DNA of 64,000 nucleotides from Glebionis coronaria (GCA_025667525.1 CM046882.1:23076488-23140487); one strand, 5' to 3'; shown: positions 45,701 to 59,264, counted from the stretch's first letter. Numbers and translations: made by a program. The notes: generated by a model from the letters alone, not told the origin.

Positions 45701-47090
45701 ATGGCATCGAATTCCAATTCACTCAATGTATCACAACCCCAAATACATATCTTCAATGGAGACTCATATGAGTTTTGGAGCATTTTGTTCAGGTCTCAAG
45801 AATTATGGGACATTGTGGAAACTGGTGTAACCAGTGCTGATGATGCTCAAAAGAAAGAAAACGCTAAACGAGATGCAAAGGCTCTTTTTTTCATCCAACA
45901 GGGCAACAGGCAGTGGATAACTCGATTTTCTCAAGGATAGTTACAGCCTCCACCGCAAATCAAGCTTGGTCGATCCTGAAAACTGAGTACCAGGGATCCA
46001 CAAAGGTCATCACCGTCAAGCTACAATCCCTTCGTAGGGATTTTGAAACTGCAAGCATGAAGGGGAACGAGTCTGTGCCAGAATACTTGGCAAAACTTTC
46101 TTCTATAGTGAGTCAAATGAGGTCGTATGGAGAGAAGATTGTTGATGAAAGTAAGGTGTAAATGAGTCGAGCTTTTAACGAGCTAGTCGAGCTCGAGCTC
46201 GTTTAACTCGAATTCGAACTTAATACTATCGGGCTCGAGCCGATCTTGAACAAATATTAATGTTCGTTTAATTTGGCGAGCCGAGCTTTGAAAACTAATA
46301 TTAGGCTCGGCTCGTTTGAAAACTCGTTTAATTGTATCGAGCCGAGCGAGCTTAACGAGCTGAACAAGCTATTAGAGCTTAACGAGCCGAACGAGCTATT
46401 CAAGTTTAGCTTACACATTAAGTATTAGTACAATTTTAGTAATCATAAACGAGCTTTCGAGCTCGAGTTAATAAACGAGTCTATCAAACTATATATATTA
46501 TATACTAGAAGTTAGTTTAAACAAAAGTTAAAAATTTTAAACGAGCTTCGAGCTCGAGCTCAAACAACAAAAAAACATTATTCGAGTTCGAGCTCGAGCC
46601 AGATTATTAAATTTTATTCGAGCTCGATCTGAGCTCGAGCAAGGTAGTTAATAAACAAGCCTAGCTCGTTTAGGCCAAAACTCGACTCGGCTCGGATCGT
46701 TTACACCCTAGATGAAACTATCGTGGCCAAAGTACTCCTAAATTTGACCATGTTGTGGCTGCAATTGCAGAGTCAAAGGATTTGTCAGTTTTTTCATTTG
46801 ATGAGCTAATGGGTTCGTTACAAGCTCATGAAGCAAGAATCAATCGAAATACTGACAAAGGATAAGAAAAGGCATTTCAAATCGGGGGAACTTGAAACAA
46901 TAAATCAACGCCTAAGAGGAAGAGGCAGATCAAGTTTCGAGGCGTGGCAGAGGTAGTGGTCGCAATAATACTTTTCATTGCACTAACTGAAATAAAGACG
47001 ACCACACCGAAAAGTTTTGTTGGTCGAAAAGCGACGAAGCCAACTATGCAAAAGGGGATGAAGAGCATGAAGATTACTTATTCATAGTAC
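45701..47090 (+). pseudogene. Element D gag, interrupted (unit 1)
   Basis: It starts MASNSNSLNV and has gag wording FNGDSYEFWS, AWSILKTEYQGSTKVITVKLQ and LRRDFET. A frameshift follows near 45935, and a stop follows at the inverted-repeat insertion. Beyond it, [25 protein letters not shown] and EARINRNTD resume in another frame. The knuckle region (46970-47090) is decayed. The product would have been the packaging protein. Confidence 0.85.
46153..46710. mobile_element. GAGCTCG-rich inverted-repeat element in element D gag (unit 1)
   Basis: Ends AAGGTGTAAATGAGTCGAG and CGATCGTTTACACCCTA-like form inverted repeats (GGTGTAAACGA core). The interior is built from GAGCTCGAGC and CGAGCCGAGC words that are self-complementary. 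GATGAAAGT (46144-46152) and GATGAAACT (46711-46719) look like a 9-bp target duplication with one change, which favours a Mutator-like non-autonomous element. Confidence 0.7.
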
Positions 47091-48325
47091 AAACGAAGGC
47101 AAATAGTAGTTGTGTAGCAGACACATGGTACGTCGATAGTGCATGTTCGCATCATATTACATCATATTACACGAGATAAGTCAAAGTTTAAAGATTTTGA
47201 TGAAACAATCAAGTCACATGTCACACTTGGTGATGACAAACGGTTGTCAGTTGAAAGCAGAGGAACGGCTATGGTGAATGTAGGTGACAAGAAAAAGTTT
47301 ATAAAGGATGTTAATTATGCTCCAGGCTTGGCTCACAACCTAGTGAGTGTTGGACAACTTCTCGAATCTGGTTATTCGGTTCTTTTTGATGATGCAAAAT
47401 GTTTGATAAGAAATAAGGCTACATGTGAGATTCTTGCAAGTGCTCATATGACCTCAAACCGCACGTTCCCACTTGATTTTTCTGAGGACTCTATCATGAT
47501 AAGCAAAAGATTAGAAGAGAGCAAACTATGGCATCTTAGATATGGACATCTAAATACTACTGAAATCAAAAGAAATGGTCTACAATCTACCTACCATCGC
47601 ACCTTCAACACAAATATGTGAAGGTTGTGTTCTAGGAAAACAAGCCAAGAACTCCTTCCCAGTAGGAAAATCAAAGCGAGACACTGATGTTTTGGAGCTT
47701 GTACATGCCGATCTCTGTGGTCCCATGAGAGTTGCATCTTTGGCGGGGAGCAGGTATTGTTTTACTCACTGATGATTATAGCAGAATGAGTTGGGTTTAT
47801 TTTCTTCAAGACAAATCCAAAACATTTGAACTCTTTAAAAAGTTTAAGGCTATGGGTGAAAAACAAAGTGGGAATTACCTCAAAGTCTTGAGAACTGACC
47901 GTGGAGGTGAGTTCCTTTCTAAAGAATTTATTGATTTTTGTGATGAGCACGACATCAAACGAGAGTTGACGCCTCCGTATACTTCATAGCAAAATGGAGT
48001 CGCAGAGCGGAAGAATCGTACGGTCGTTGAGATGGCTCGCTCAATGTTGAAGTCTAAGGGTTTGCCAAATAGCTTCTGGGCAGAAAGAGTTGCATCAGAA
48101 GTATATCTTCTCAACTCGTCACCAACTAAAGCCGTGTGGAACGAGACTCCCTATGAAGCATGGTCCGAAAACAAACCTTCGGTAAGTTATTTACGAGTTT
48201 TCGGTTGTCTATGTTATGCCTTACAAACTACTTAAAAACATAAGCTTGCTGATAAATCCAAAAAGTTCATATTTGTTGGATATTGCATTCAATCTAAAGC
48301 ATACAGGCTCTATCGTTTAGCCATC
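47091..48325 (+). pseudogene. Element D protease and integrase (unit 1)
   Basis: Protease has WYVDSACSHHIT, so the usual D-S-G is D-S-A. GAG-pre-integrase has LWHLRYGHLN. Integrase has ICEGCVLGKQ, HADLCGP (first catalytic Asp), RTDRGGEF (second Asp) and QNGVAERKNRT (Glu). Frameshifts near 47575 and 47765 and stops near 47988 and 48233 break the frame. It ends in the C-terminal integrase motif KFIFVGYC...AYRLY. Confidence 0.85.
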
Positions 48326-49318
48326 GGAAATACGTGAGCCTATCGGGGGCACACACTCAATGCGGAGAACACACTTTTATTTACGTTTTATTATTTATTA
48401 AACGTTTAATAAAAACTTCACTTATTATTTAATTAACGGTGGTTAAATTAATTAAAGGGATTTAATTAATTTAATATGAGTGCGTTATTTAAATTTTAGA
48501 AGGAAATCGACTTCTAGAAACCCTAAGGCCATTCGGTCGATTATTGTAACATAGGGGTTCTAGAAGATTTTTGGTTATTGGTTTTTGGTAAGTAAATATT
48601 CAAGAATATTTGATTAAGGTAATCTTTTCCTTAATTGGTTTCTTGGGTTGGGCCTTAAGATTTGAGGAGGTGGAGAATGTGTATAAATACACAAACACCT
48701 AGCTCATAATTTTGTCCCTCTCCCTTGCCTCCTTTGTTCCGTCCGATCGCAACAAAACACCACACCAAAACCAAACGATTTTCCCTTTAACCCTAAAATC
48801 ACATAAAGGTTAAACCTTTATAAGATCAATCATTTTTGGTGGTTTTCTTATAAAGTCTTAAGCTTTTTAACTAAACCCTAGATCTCTAAATCTAGGTTTT
48901 AGTTCTCCCTTATGGTTCGACTAGATATAAACCCTAATTAGGGTTTATGTGATTTTGGGTTAATCAATCTTGTAACGTTCTATAAACCGATCCTTACGAA
49001 ATCCCAATTAGGGTTTTGGATCTAGGGTTTCTAGTTACAAGATGTAAACACTTGTTGTTTGAGAAGTGAAGTTACTACTAGCATCGTAGTGATGTTCGTT
49101 TGACGTGTCGCGTGAGCAAACGATGGAGACGGTAATTTAACCGTTGAAGTTCAAGATCAAGATCAAGACGTATTAATTGATTTACTCAATTAATTAAAGG
49201 TTGGTTTTAAATTGTTTTATTATGTGCTTAATTATGTATGTTATACTAGATCCATTCCGCTGCGTACTCGTAGTTAATGGTTAACTAGTATTTATAAATT
49301 CCAACATTGGCATCACGA
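48326..49318 (+). repeat. LTR-like block of a different retroelement (unit 1)
   Basis: It has a TATA box (TATAAATA, 48682-48689), a CA-rich leader, and ends ATTCCAACA followed by TTGGCATCACGAG, a primer-site-like sequence. These fit the right end of an LTR on the plus strand. The left end is not defined: no TGTTGG start is visible where element D stops. It carries telo-box words (AAACCCTA and AGGGTTT) as inverted pairs near 48930-48950. Confidence 0.5.
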
Positions 49319-51206
49319 GTCGGTTCGTATGGCATTCATGGGTTACACATAGAAGAAAACACGCTTGCTTCGCTTTAAAATCTCTTTTATTTATGTTTTA
49401 TGACAACTACATGCATACTTGTCATAAAGTTTTAATCTTGATCTAGATAATGGTTAAAATTGGGTAGGTTAAATTGAATCGGTTAATAATTACGAGTGTT
49501 TTATTATCCGCCAAAGACTTTTGCATCTCACTTTTATGATACTTTGCACGTCATCAAGTACCTTGCTCGAAAACTTGATGAGGGTCTTTGGTCCTCAATT
49601 TGGGGAAGACTCATTCGAGACTTGGATCTTATATGATTTATCGCTTTCATATAGAGTCTGTCTTCTCCTTCTACCCCCTTCTGGTCTGTTTTTATGTGCT
49701 TATTTGTTTTCCATTATGAATTGCAAAACTTAATAATTCAAGATTCTAGGAATCATAAAAACGGATCTCTACTTACATCGAAACTAGCTTTAATAGTATG
49801 TCATATTAATACAACATATTTTCCTTGCGAATCGGCTATGTGTTATTTGTTAAAAATCGTTTTTTGGAACAAATATTAATATGGACATAAGATCTATGAA
49901 ACTTGTTTTTATTATAATCTAATTGTTTTGCGAAATCATATTGTCACTCGAGTTGGGCTTACATACCGTAATGATGGCTTATAAACTATCTTCTCAACGA
50001 CGTGATTTGCAAAATTAATTGGTTTATAATACTGAAAAACAACTTTTGTGCTTTACTAATGGTGGGCTTGCTATTGCACTACGTGCTCTAGTCAAGCTAT
50101 CTAGGGTTTGAACGATCTTTAATCTTTTCCCGTGGCATGTACATGTTTCGGCATCTATATGATAATTATCCCAAGCACTTGCGCCCTCGGGCGCATGAAG
50201 AGTAGGATATAGGGTTTGATCCTTCTTTAATCTTTTCCCGCGGTAAACACGCCTAAATCAAAGTTAACAAAACATTTTCTTAACTTGTGCTAAAAGATGG
50301 GTGCATGCATCTTTTACACGTTTTTGACATTTGTTTTCTAAAACTTATGTGATACCTATTTGAATTTTAAGTCTATGCCACCCAATTTAGTAGCACTTGT
50401 AGTCTTTTTTCGTCATCTGGTCAGACCTAGGGCGAATCTTGCACCCAAGGTGATTTTTGTCACTGGTCAGACCTTTGCCAATTATTGCATGCTTTAAATT
50501 GGTACGACTTAAGTCGAGTTCCCGGTCAGTTTCGGAACCCGAGGCATAAGATGAGATGAAACATACTCATGACTTTATTACGTGTAGAACAAGTTTGTTT
50601 GAGATGTTCAATGGTTCTCGAAAGAGATGAGATAACGTCCCATCCAAACACTCTACATCAAATAAACTTCATGAATCGTCTCATAATTCTAAGAGTTGCA
50701 CTTGTAATGCAATTAACGCTCGACGCTTACCTTTTGCCCTACTTACTATTAGACGGTCGGACCTCTAATATTAAGTGGGAGTGCAAGTAGGATCTTAGTC
50801 TTATTAGTAATTAATTGGGTAGTTAATTCTATTAAGAATTTAATTATCGAAAATACTAAATTGAACTTTCTAAAGTTCCGATTAATTGTGTTATTGCAAC
50901 ATAATTCGTAAACTAAAGTTGTTTTCTTATAGAAAACAAACATAGTCTCTTTCCCTGGTAGGAAAAGCGAGACTTACTCCTATCTCTTCTCATTAGTTGC
51001 CAAGAATAAGATAGGACCATAATCGAATCGTTATCGATTGCATTTAAACTCACTTTTAATATTTCATTATCCTAATCCGGTTATGAAATTATTGAAAGAT
51101 AACATATTTTGTGTACCTAATGTCTATAGCTACCAAAATAAATGACATCTTGCACTTGTCACGATGTATGAGTTTAGACCGTAAAGAGTAAAGAATTTAC
51201 TAGCAC
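49319..51206 (+). other. Non-coding internal region after the LTR-like block (unit 1)
   Basis: No retroelement domain or gene is recognised; open frames are short. Two similar phrases ending CTTTAATCTTTTCCCG (about 50118 and 50226) lie about 108 bases apart, and GGTCAGACCT recurs at 50420 and 50464. It may be the leader of a large derivative (LARD-like) element. It ends at the duplication boundary. Confidence 0.4.
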
Positions 51207-51255
51207 TTCGTTTTATTTTATTTTTATTATTTTAAACCAAAAAACATTGTATTAA

Positions 51256-51722
51256 GGGGGTGTTCGTCTGCGTGTTATGATGCGGATTTTCTACTTATCT
51301 CGGTTTAGAAAATGTGAATGCTCAATTTTACGTGTTTGATAATCTTTTGAAATAATTGATTATTTATGGTTTGGATCATTCAAAACGTGGTTTCACATAA
51401 TCTAGGAATATGTTATTTTTTACGAAACGGAGGAGTGGTATTCGCATATGGCCCACAAAGTTCCAACATAATATCTATATTACCCTTTTTAATTAATTTT
51501 TATGAAGTCAAACTTGGTAATGTACATGCCTATTTTTGTAATTTTACTCAAATGATAATATTTGCCAAACACATAAAAGATAACTATTTTATTATTTTCA
51601 TATGAAACCATATAATCAAATTCAAACACTATATTTCAACCACATTTTGTAAAAAGTGATTATCTGATTAACCATTTTCAAAAATTATAATCTATTTTGA
51701 ATAAGCGAGCCCAAACACCCTC
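51256..51722. mobile_element. MITE-like element (unit 2)
   Basis: Copy of 35003-35471, with a 2-base deletion (ATTTCAACC instead of ATTTCATAACC). Confidence 0.55.
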
Positions 51723-51813
51723 AAAGTAGTAAAGTTAAAACCCATACCCAAAGACTCCCTTAAATACTAAACCCCTCCTTTTATGTTCGCGCTAAACTCA
51801 TCCAAACACTCTT

Positions 51814-52113
51814 TGTAGAATATTGGTAATCTTAGATCTAGAGTGAGGTTGAAGGTTTTTATAGAGAGATAAAGTAGAGAGAGAAACTAGAGAAAATGTG
51901 TGAAATAATATTAAAAAGTGAAACCAACCAACACCCTCTCCATCAAAGGAGCTGGTTATAATACCCAAATCTATAAATGGACTTGGACCGCCGGCCCATG
52001 AACATGCTCATGGGCCAGGTTTGTTTAATGTTATACCAATAACTTAACTACAAGCCCGTAACTATATTGTTGGAGTGACCGAGTCTTCTAACGGGAAAAA
52101 TGTATTTCCAACA
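51814..52113 (-). repeat. Element E 3' LTR (unit 2)
   Basis: Same 300 bases as 35563-35862, with TGTTGGAAATACA at the element-strand start and the purine tract directly before it. Confidence 0.75.
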
Positions 52114-55089
52114 ATCTCCCCCCTAAGGGAGGTCACTCCAAATTACAAAGTCCTAAATCTATCATATTAGATCTTCGTTCTTATGCTCGTAGTCCATTCT
52201 CTTTTCTTCTTTTTCTTTTTCTCTTGTAAATATGTTGTGATAATCTTTAGGCTTTGGCTTGAAGCATGTTCTTTTGACTTTTGACTTGTCATGTCATTAG
52301 AGATCATCTTCACGTGAGATCTTTACCTTCTTGTGATACTTGCCTCCTCGTCACTTCATGTCCCACATACTTATTCTTTGTTGATTCTTGAAAGCTTCAG
52401 AGTTTTATACAATGGAAGACTTTGTGTTGAACTTTCTTGAATTTACTGAAATATTTGATGCATAAAATATAAGTATGCGAGGACGACTTCTTCTCAGAAA
52501 CCGTTATGCCACCGTCTTCAAATGCAACAACATAAGTAGACACAAATGAAATGGATTTGACATTTCATTCTAATTCGATAACATTTTACCTCTGGTCGGT
52601 GAAGACCGTTGGACGATATTATATATCGTACTTGTGACAGGTAGATTTAATTAAAAATCTCATTGAGAAGATTTCGGCGGTAAACCCGTTCTCTTTACTC
52701 GACCGTCCAAAGTTGACTACGAACATAAAGAGTGAATCATTTGGATAAGATTATCCTTATGATTGAAGCCATCAATTCATATACCTGGAATAAGTGAGAT
52801 TCAGTTAAGAGCTTCACCATCGTTGCTTTCCAGTTGTCACGAGCTTGATTCTTATAGAATCTTGCTTGTCACCTATCGTAGTGTTGTTTGATGTTAACAC
52901 TGGAAGATTTCCACTCATCACTGTAAACACTAAAGAGTGCCACTCCTAGTTCTGTCAAGATCACTTAGATTTTACGTAGAGGCCTTGTAACAAGTTTGAA
53001 TTCAATTAAGAACCAAACCATCGTTTCTTTCCAGTTATCACAAGATCGGTTCTTAAAGAACCGCACGTATCACCTACCATGAGCTTGTTTGATGTTGGCT
53101 CAAGCAAGATTTCCATCTTCATTATAATACTTTCATATCACTCAGATGTTCTGGAAATATTACAAGAATATTGCGTAGGACTCATAAAATCTTTTATACT
53201 TTTCACAATGTATGAAGAAGCAAGGAATAAATGAAAAGTGTCCTAATGAGACTTTTGATGATCTCGAGGCTCTAGACTCAATAGTGCGTTTTGATTTACT
53301 GAGCGGAGTCTGGAGAGGATTGCCACTTTTTTAATATCAATTTATTCAGAGTGAATAAACCGATAGATGATGTGTTGAACTCCGTGACATTAAAACAAAC
53401 AACTTTTGAGAGACATTTGAGTTAGCTGGCGGGAGGGGGTGTGCACGACATCACTGGGTCCATGATGTCTTGTCTTCAATACCAAGAGTCATTAAAAATG
53501 ATCTTGATAACATGTATGTTGACCCGGTTTCTGACTAAGTTGTAAGGAGGGCTTCTTTCTTTACACCCTTTATCTTTACATTTATTTTTCATTATTCAAA
53601 CCATTCAATGCTTACCAATACGTCATAACTAACACCTTGTTGTGATTGTTCCAATGTTAGCTTAAGTACTTGGTCGACATTCTGCTACGTTCACAATCAT
53701 TCCTCATCTTTCCTAAGGACTACTATTTCTAGCTATAGAATTGTCCTTGGGAAGATTCCTCCGGTTCTGGAACAATCATTGGACTTATACCTAATCCTAC
53801 CACCCTTTTGTCACCATATTCGTCGTAAATTAAGTGTGTTTTGGGTAAGTATTTTCCACCATGAAAATTTCTTGAAAAATCACTTAAGATACTTGTTATC
53901 TAAATATCAAAGTTTTTATACCTTAAATGTTTTTATCATAAAAAATGCTCCCCCTTAATATGTGCTACACACGTATTAAGTTAGGAATTTCCATAAGACC
54001 TTTTTGTCTAAATCACATATGTTAATAAGTCACCTTAATCCCATTTTTCTTCACTTAACCAAAGTGTCAATCGTTGATATTTCGGATACCAATGGATTAA
54101 CCGGTCGAGGTCAAATGAAATTTTGATTGGCCTTAGAACATATTAATGCTCCCCCTTAATTTAATGAGGGTTAAGTTGTAAAGTTCCAGTATGGTTTATG
54201 AAAGATTTCAAACTTCGTGAGAAATTCTTGAAAAATTCATACTCTAGCACTACACCTTGCCATACAAGCCTAATATATGTAGATACACATATTCACATTT
54301 TTTTACCAATTACGAGGCTAGATCCGAAAGGTGAGAACATCATATGATTGAATCATATGGTTCTTTTCAGCAACAATAGATCTTTCCTGTAATGTCATGC
54401 TCGAAGTTGTATTTGCTTCTTGAAAATTGGTAATCTTTTGTTGACACCTTGATTGTATGTAGAATCAGTGGCATCGAATAATCCGAATTCTTGACAACTT
54501 CTCCCCCTCAATTGTTGACCCATTTTCTATCTAAAGAGTTGTAGTCGTAATTTGAGTAGTCGCGTTGTCGAGTATGTAGACACCAATTGAAGTGAAGATA
54601 ACTTCCTAAAAACAAGATTTCTCTTGTTTGACAAATAAATGCACTGAAGCTTACATAAATTTGTGTTAGACCAAGTTATAGAGTAAACTTGATCCCTTTA
54701 CATGGTTTTAAAGTAAACCATGCCCGAGAAAATTAATTCCTGTTGTTGAGCCATAGCTTTCCAAAGAAATAGTTGACTTTAATATGAAAAGCGGACTAAA
54801 GTCTGAAATAACTACAAGCCATATAGGCATGTTTTAAAAATATTTACAACTTTTATACGAACTCTATTTATGGCATTGTGTCAATATTATCGATATTTCT
54901 AAGGCCGTATATATTATCGTACTAAAAGACATGCCTTTTTGAAAATGAAAATATTTTTGGATTTTCTTGATATTTCAGTTTTTATGGTTTTTGTAGGTTT
55001 TATATTTTTGTATTTTTCTTTTTTTGGCCTTTAAATATATACAATATATACATGATCACAAAAGGATACTCGAGAATAGTTTACCACCA

Positions 55090-55469
55090 CTATTCTGTAG
55101 CTTCATCTGCCAACTCCTTGAGAGTCTCATGGGAAAATGATTTCATGCCCAGCTTGTCGGTCAGAAACTCGATGCGAGCTCGATCTAAAGCCTTAGTGAA
55201 AAATCCGCCAGCTGATACTCCGTGTTGACAAAATATAGCTCGATTACTCCGTTCTACACTTGCTATTTGATGAAATGGTAACGAATGTCAATATGCTTCG
55301 ACCTGGAGTGTTGAACATTGTTGAAGCAAAGGGCAAAGGCACTTTTGTTGTCGTAGTACATCGGTATCTTGTTGAATCCAAGACCGTAGTCGGTTAATTG
55401 TGACCTCATCCAAAGGATTTGAGCACAATAACCGGACATGGATATGTATTCCACCTTCGTGCTTGATAT
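55090..55469 (-). pseudogene. Element E RNase H fragment (unit 2)
   Basis: Copy of 38840-39219, with QLTDYGLGF where unit 1 has QLTNYGLGF. The stops after HFIK are retained. Confidence 0.85.
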
Positions 55470-57250
55470 CATATATGATTCATATTTTACACAAAACAAG
55501 CAAATACCGCATAATTCCGTCTTTTCACAAGTATAAATGGGTATTTCTTTCGTGTTTTAAGGGTTTAATAGTACATTAATGATATGTATTTTCACACATA
55601 TCAGAAAAAATCGAGTTTTTTACGAAACTAAAAAACTAGCAAAGATTATTGTAGCTGCTGAAAAGAAGGAACTACTGCTACTGTTATTGAACAAGAACCA
55701 GGAAATGCTGCTGCTAAAAACAAGCAAACATAGATTCTTGGATGTTTTCTTTCTTCTAAATCATACCTTGTTTAGAATTGTTTTTTCTTTATTTTTGTTG
55801 AAGTGTTATGAGGATATAAAATAAATTACTTTACGTTTGATGTTTCTAATTGAATTGCTTTATGTTTGATATTCCTGATTGAATTGCTTCATGGGTGAAT
55901 CATATTTGATTCATATTTTACACATATTTGACACAAGTCATCAACTAACACAGATTAAAATACTAAACAAAAGTTGTGAATCTTATTTAAAAAAGTTGTC
56001 ATCAACTAACACAACTTAAAATCATGTATGAGTCACCCATGAATCATATATGATTCACGAATAAATATCAAACAAGTAAAAAGAGATTAACTCAAATTAG
56101 CAAGTAAGAATCTATCTCATACCATCAGATTTGACAAAGATATGATAAACATATAGAATAAAAGGTTATTTATAACAAAAATCACAAGTAAATTCTAAGT
56201 GAGACAAACTCCCACAAAGATTAAACTTGACCTGAAATCAATAAATAAGCATAGCAAAATTCCTAGTCTAACTATAGCTCATAGAATCTTGAGGTGAGGT
56301 GGAAGATGTATATTGAATATAAATCATGTATATTATCCTCAACTCACTTTTGTAGAAGCAAATTTCATAATGGACTCCAATCTTCTCCACTTGTAAAATA
56401 ATATTCAAACATATAAATCTAGCAAATTCATCACTAAATCAAATAAGGCAGATTATCCTTAACTCGTTTATGTGTGAAAGCAAAGTTATTGTTTGTTACT
56501 ACGTATAAAGGAATTATATATGATTCATATAGGATCATATATGATTCACACACACATAAGCAATTTTTCAACAACAATTCTGCACTTTTTCTCGCATAAT
56601 TCCGTACCTGATAGTTTTAGGTCAAGCATCACTATAGTATATAACAAAATCATCATCCTTCATTCAAATCACATGTTTCTTAACTTTTTCACACAAACAT
56701 ACATGATCCATACAGAATCATATATGATTCACACATACATTTGAAACTTTTGAACTATAAGACTCCAACATCAATTCTGCAACTTTTCTAGCGTAATTCT
56801 AACCTTGATTGTTTTAGGTCAAGCATCACTAAAAAATATACCAAAATCACAATCCTTCATTAGAATCGAATTTTCTTAACTAAAACTTTCAGGTTAAGCA
56901 TGACTAATCAATAATAATAATAAGCATTCAAAATCATATATGATTCTCTATATAATAATCAGCCAACTAAATAAGCATAAAAATCATATATAATTTTACA
57001 ATAAGCATAAATTCAAACAAAATAAGCATTAAATCTAAACCAAAACTACTTAATAAATCGTATAATAATCAAACGCTTAAAAATACTATATAAACATAAA
57101 TAAAATAAAAATAAGCATAAATCCAAATAAAAACTAATTAAGCATAATAAACTTAATAATAAGCATAAAAATAAGCTTAAAACAAGAATAGACAATGAAT
57201 CAAAGCTTGTTTTACCATTGCTAGCCGCACATTCATCTCGAATCAAGCAA
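55470..57250. other. AT-rich palindrome region (unit 2)
   Basis: Copy of 39220-41000 with the ATCATATATGAT palindromes, including the two-copy tandem repeat starting at 56534. No gene. Confidence 0.6.
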
Positions 57251-59260
57251 TCGTGTGATTTGAGCGTACAATTAGGGTTAAGGTTAAGTTAGATCGAGAT
57301 AGAGGATGTTGGATCGTGTTTTTTTAAGTTTACATTGAACTTTTCTCATTCATACATAATATACTCCCATTATTAACTATACCCACAAACCAATAAAAAA
57401 ACATAAAATAAGAGCTCACCAAGTTGTAACTCACGAGTGTAAGTGAGCCATTTTTTTTGTAAAATCACGCGTGACTTGAGAGTTCGATATGACACTCCCT
57501 TGTGAGTATTACAAACTCACTAGTGACATTACACGCATATCATCCGGTCTTAGGGTGAAGACCAGAAAGCGTCTATATTGGTCCTCAATAATTGCTATGA
57601 ACATTCCCGATTACCATTGCCTATTTACATCACGACATCTATAACAAAATAGCATTACGCGGGTTGATTCGAGTCACCTCAAAACCGACGAGTCTAACCG
57701 GTTTCAAAACATGTAACCCTATTTAATTTGAGTCGATTTTTCGAGCAAAGTCGGTTCAATCGGTTGAGTTGACCACGTCGAGTGAGGTTTCAAAACATTG
57801 AAAAGTATCCCAAATCACTAGACTGTTTTGAAACGTGAATCTCATAGCTTTGCTAAAGGGATCTGATTTAACTTGGTATTTTTATGCGTTTATCGATGTA
57901 TAATTGGTTATTTCAGAAATTCGAGAAACACAATGCATGGAGTTTTATTGTTTACCATCATTATTTTATAAAAAATTAAACATGGGAATGTTCGCATGTA
58001 TTCACGGGACAAACTACGCGCAATATTACTATGCATAATCGGTTAGAATCGCCTACATACATGGACAAAAAGGTTCGAACCTTAGGAATGGAAAAATCTC
58101 AACTGGGACGGATGCTGTCTATCAAGATACTTTGGAAAACTCCCACAAAAAATTAGTCCACTTATCAAATAACGGTAAGAACTCCTTGTAGTAAAAAAAA
58201 TGCACATAAAAATACCAAGTTAGATGCATTTAAAAATAGTGGTAACTTTAATGACCAACACAACTCCACTTAAACCAACACAAACATAATTAGGTTCAAG
58301 TTGATCTCAATAGATTTCGAGTAGGTTTTGGTCGATTCATCTGATCATCGAGGTGTGGTCGAATTATCGGATCACGATATCGATCATCGAATTAATTTGT
58401 TCGAGTCACCAATTTATTGATTCAATTATCGGGTCAACCCGTCGAATCACTGGTTCACCGACTTGACCTTCGGGTCAACCCGTCGAGTCGTCGGTCATGA
58501 GTTTGACCATCGAGCCAGCTCAGTCGAATCACTATGTCAACCAGTCAAGTCATCGGGTTACTAGTTCGACCACAAATATATATTTATTAGTATATTATGT
58601 ATATCATGAGCACACGTGGATCTAGTCGGCCACCATGAGCCGCTTCCTCGTTGTCTCTTTAACACCCCGTTATCTTAATGTTAGCCGCCATGAACCGCTT
58701 CTCAAAATAAAAAAATCTCAATCTCCAACATCCTATTATCGGCCGTCATGAGCCGCTTCTCAAAACTTCTTCTCTTCTATTATCAAAATATCTCAAAACC
58801 TACTTGTTGGCCGTCATGAGCCGCTTCTCAAAATCAAGTCTATCTATCTCGATCATCAAACCATACTCTGCCATGATAAGCCGTCACTATCTCCATCAAG
58901 TGTGGATCTCAACAAAACAAGTCTTAATAAGCAATGAGGTTATGTTTAGTATTTTTTTTACTGTTTATGTTTTCTTTTTTTCATGTTTTATGATTTATAT
59001 GTTGATCTCCAATTCGAGTTTTCGTGATTTCATCGCTCGAATTACGGAGGAGTATTAGACGGTAACGACCCAAGCCTACGGGCTTTAGATTCGTTAGGGT
59101 TTCTATATTCTAGTATTTTCTATGTAACATTATATATTGTTATGCTAATAAATTAACATATTATTGCCGGTGAACAATTTTCATAAATTTCTACGAGTAG
59201 ATGTCTAGTTTTTATAGAGCTATGGTCTAACTAACTAAAACCATGATATTTAGGATCACA
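57251..59260. other. Unassigned GTCGA-rich and GAGCCGCTTCTC-repeat region (unit 2)
   Basis: Copy of 41001-43010. The five GAGCCGCTTCTC-type words lie at about 58625-58890. Nothing functional is recognised. Confidence 0.5.
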
Positions 59261-59264
59261 CTCC

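Larger units (their letters stand above)
45397..48325 (+). mobile_element. Element D: 3'-truncated copia retrotransposon (unit 1)
   Basis: 5' LTR 45397-45673, primer site TGGTATCGGAGC (45678-45689), gag, protease, GAG-pre-integrase and integrase up to the AYRLY motif, where the element ends abruptly near 48325. No RT, RNase H or 3' LTR follows; the next sequence is an unrelated LTR-like block. The gag is split by an inverted-repeat element at 46153-46710. Confidence 0.85.
34954..51206. repeat. Unit 1 of a 16,253-bp direct tandem duplication
   Basis: The sequence starting TTCGTTTTATTTTATTTTT at 34954 starts again at 51207 and stays collinear to the window end, with offsets between 16,249 and 16,253 from small indels. 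Differences are sparse single bases and short indels throughout (for example AACGTG/AATGTG near 35060 and ATAACC/AACC near 35386), which also shows two real copies. Base just left of the repeat: A at 34953, C at 51206. Confidence 0.95.
51814..55469 (-). mobile_element. Element E: truncated copia (unit 2)
   Basis: Copy of 35563-39219 with the same 3' LTR (51814-52113), purine tracts, long non-coding region and RNase H fragment, and the same truncation point at the AT-rich palindrome. The truncation therefore predates the tandem duplication. Confidence 0.7.

Noticed and set aside
49319..51206. A hidden gag or other gene after the LTR-like block
   Set aside because: Frames are short and broken in all readings and show no retroelement motif.
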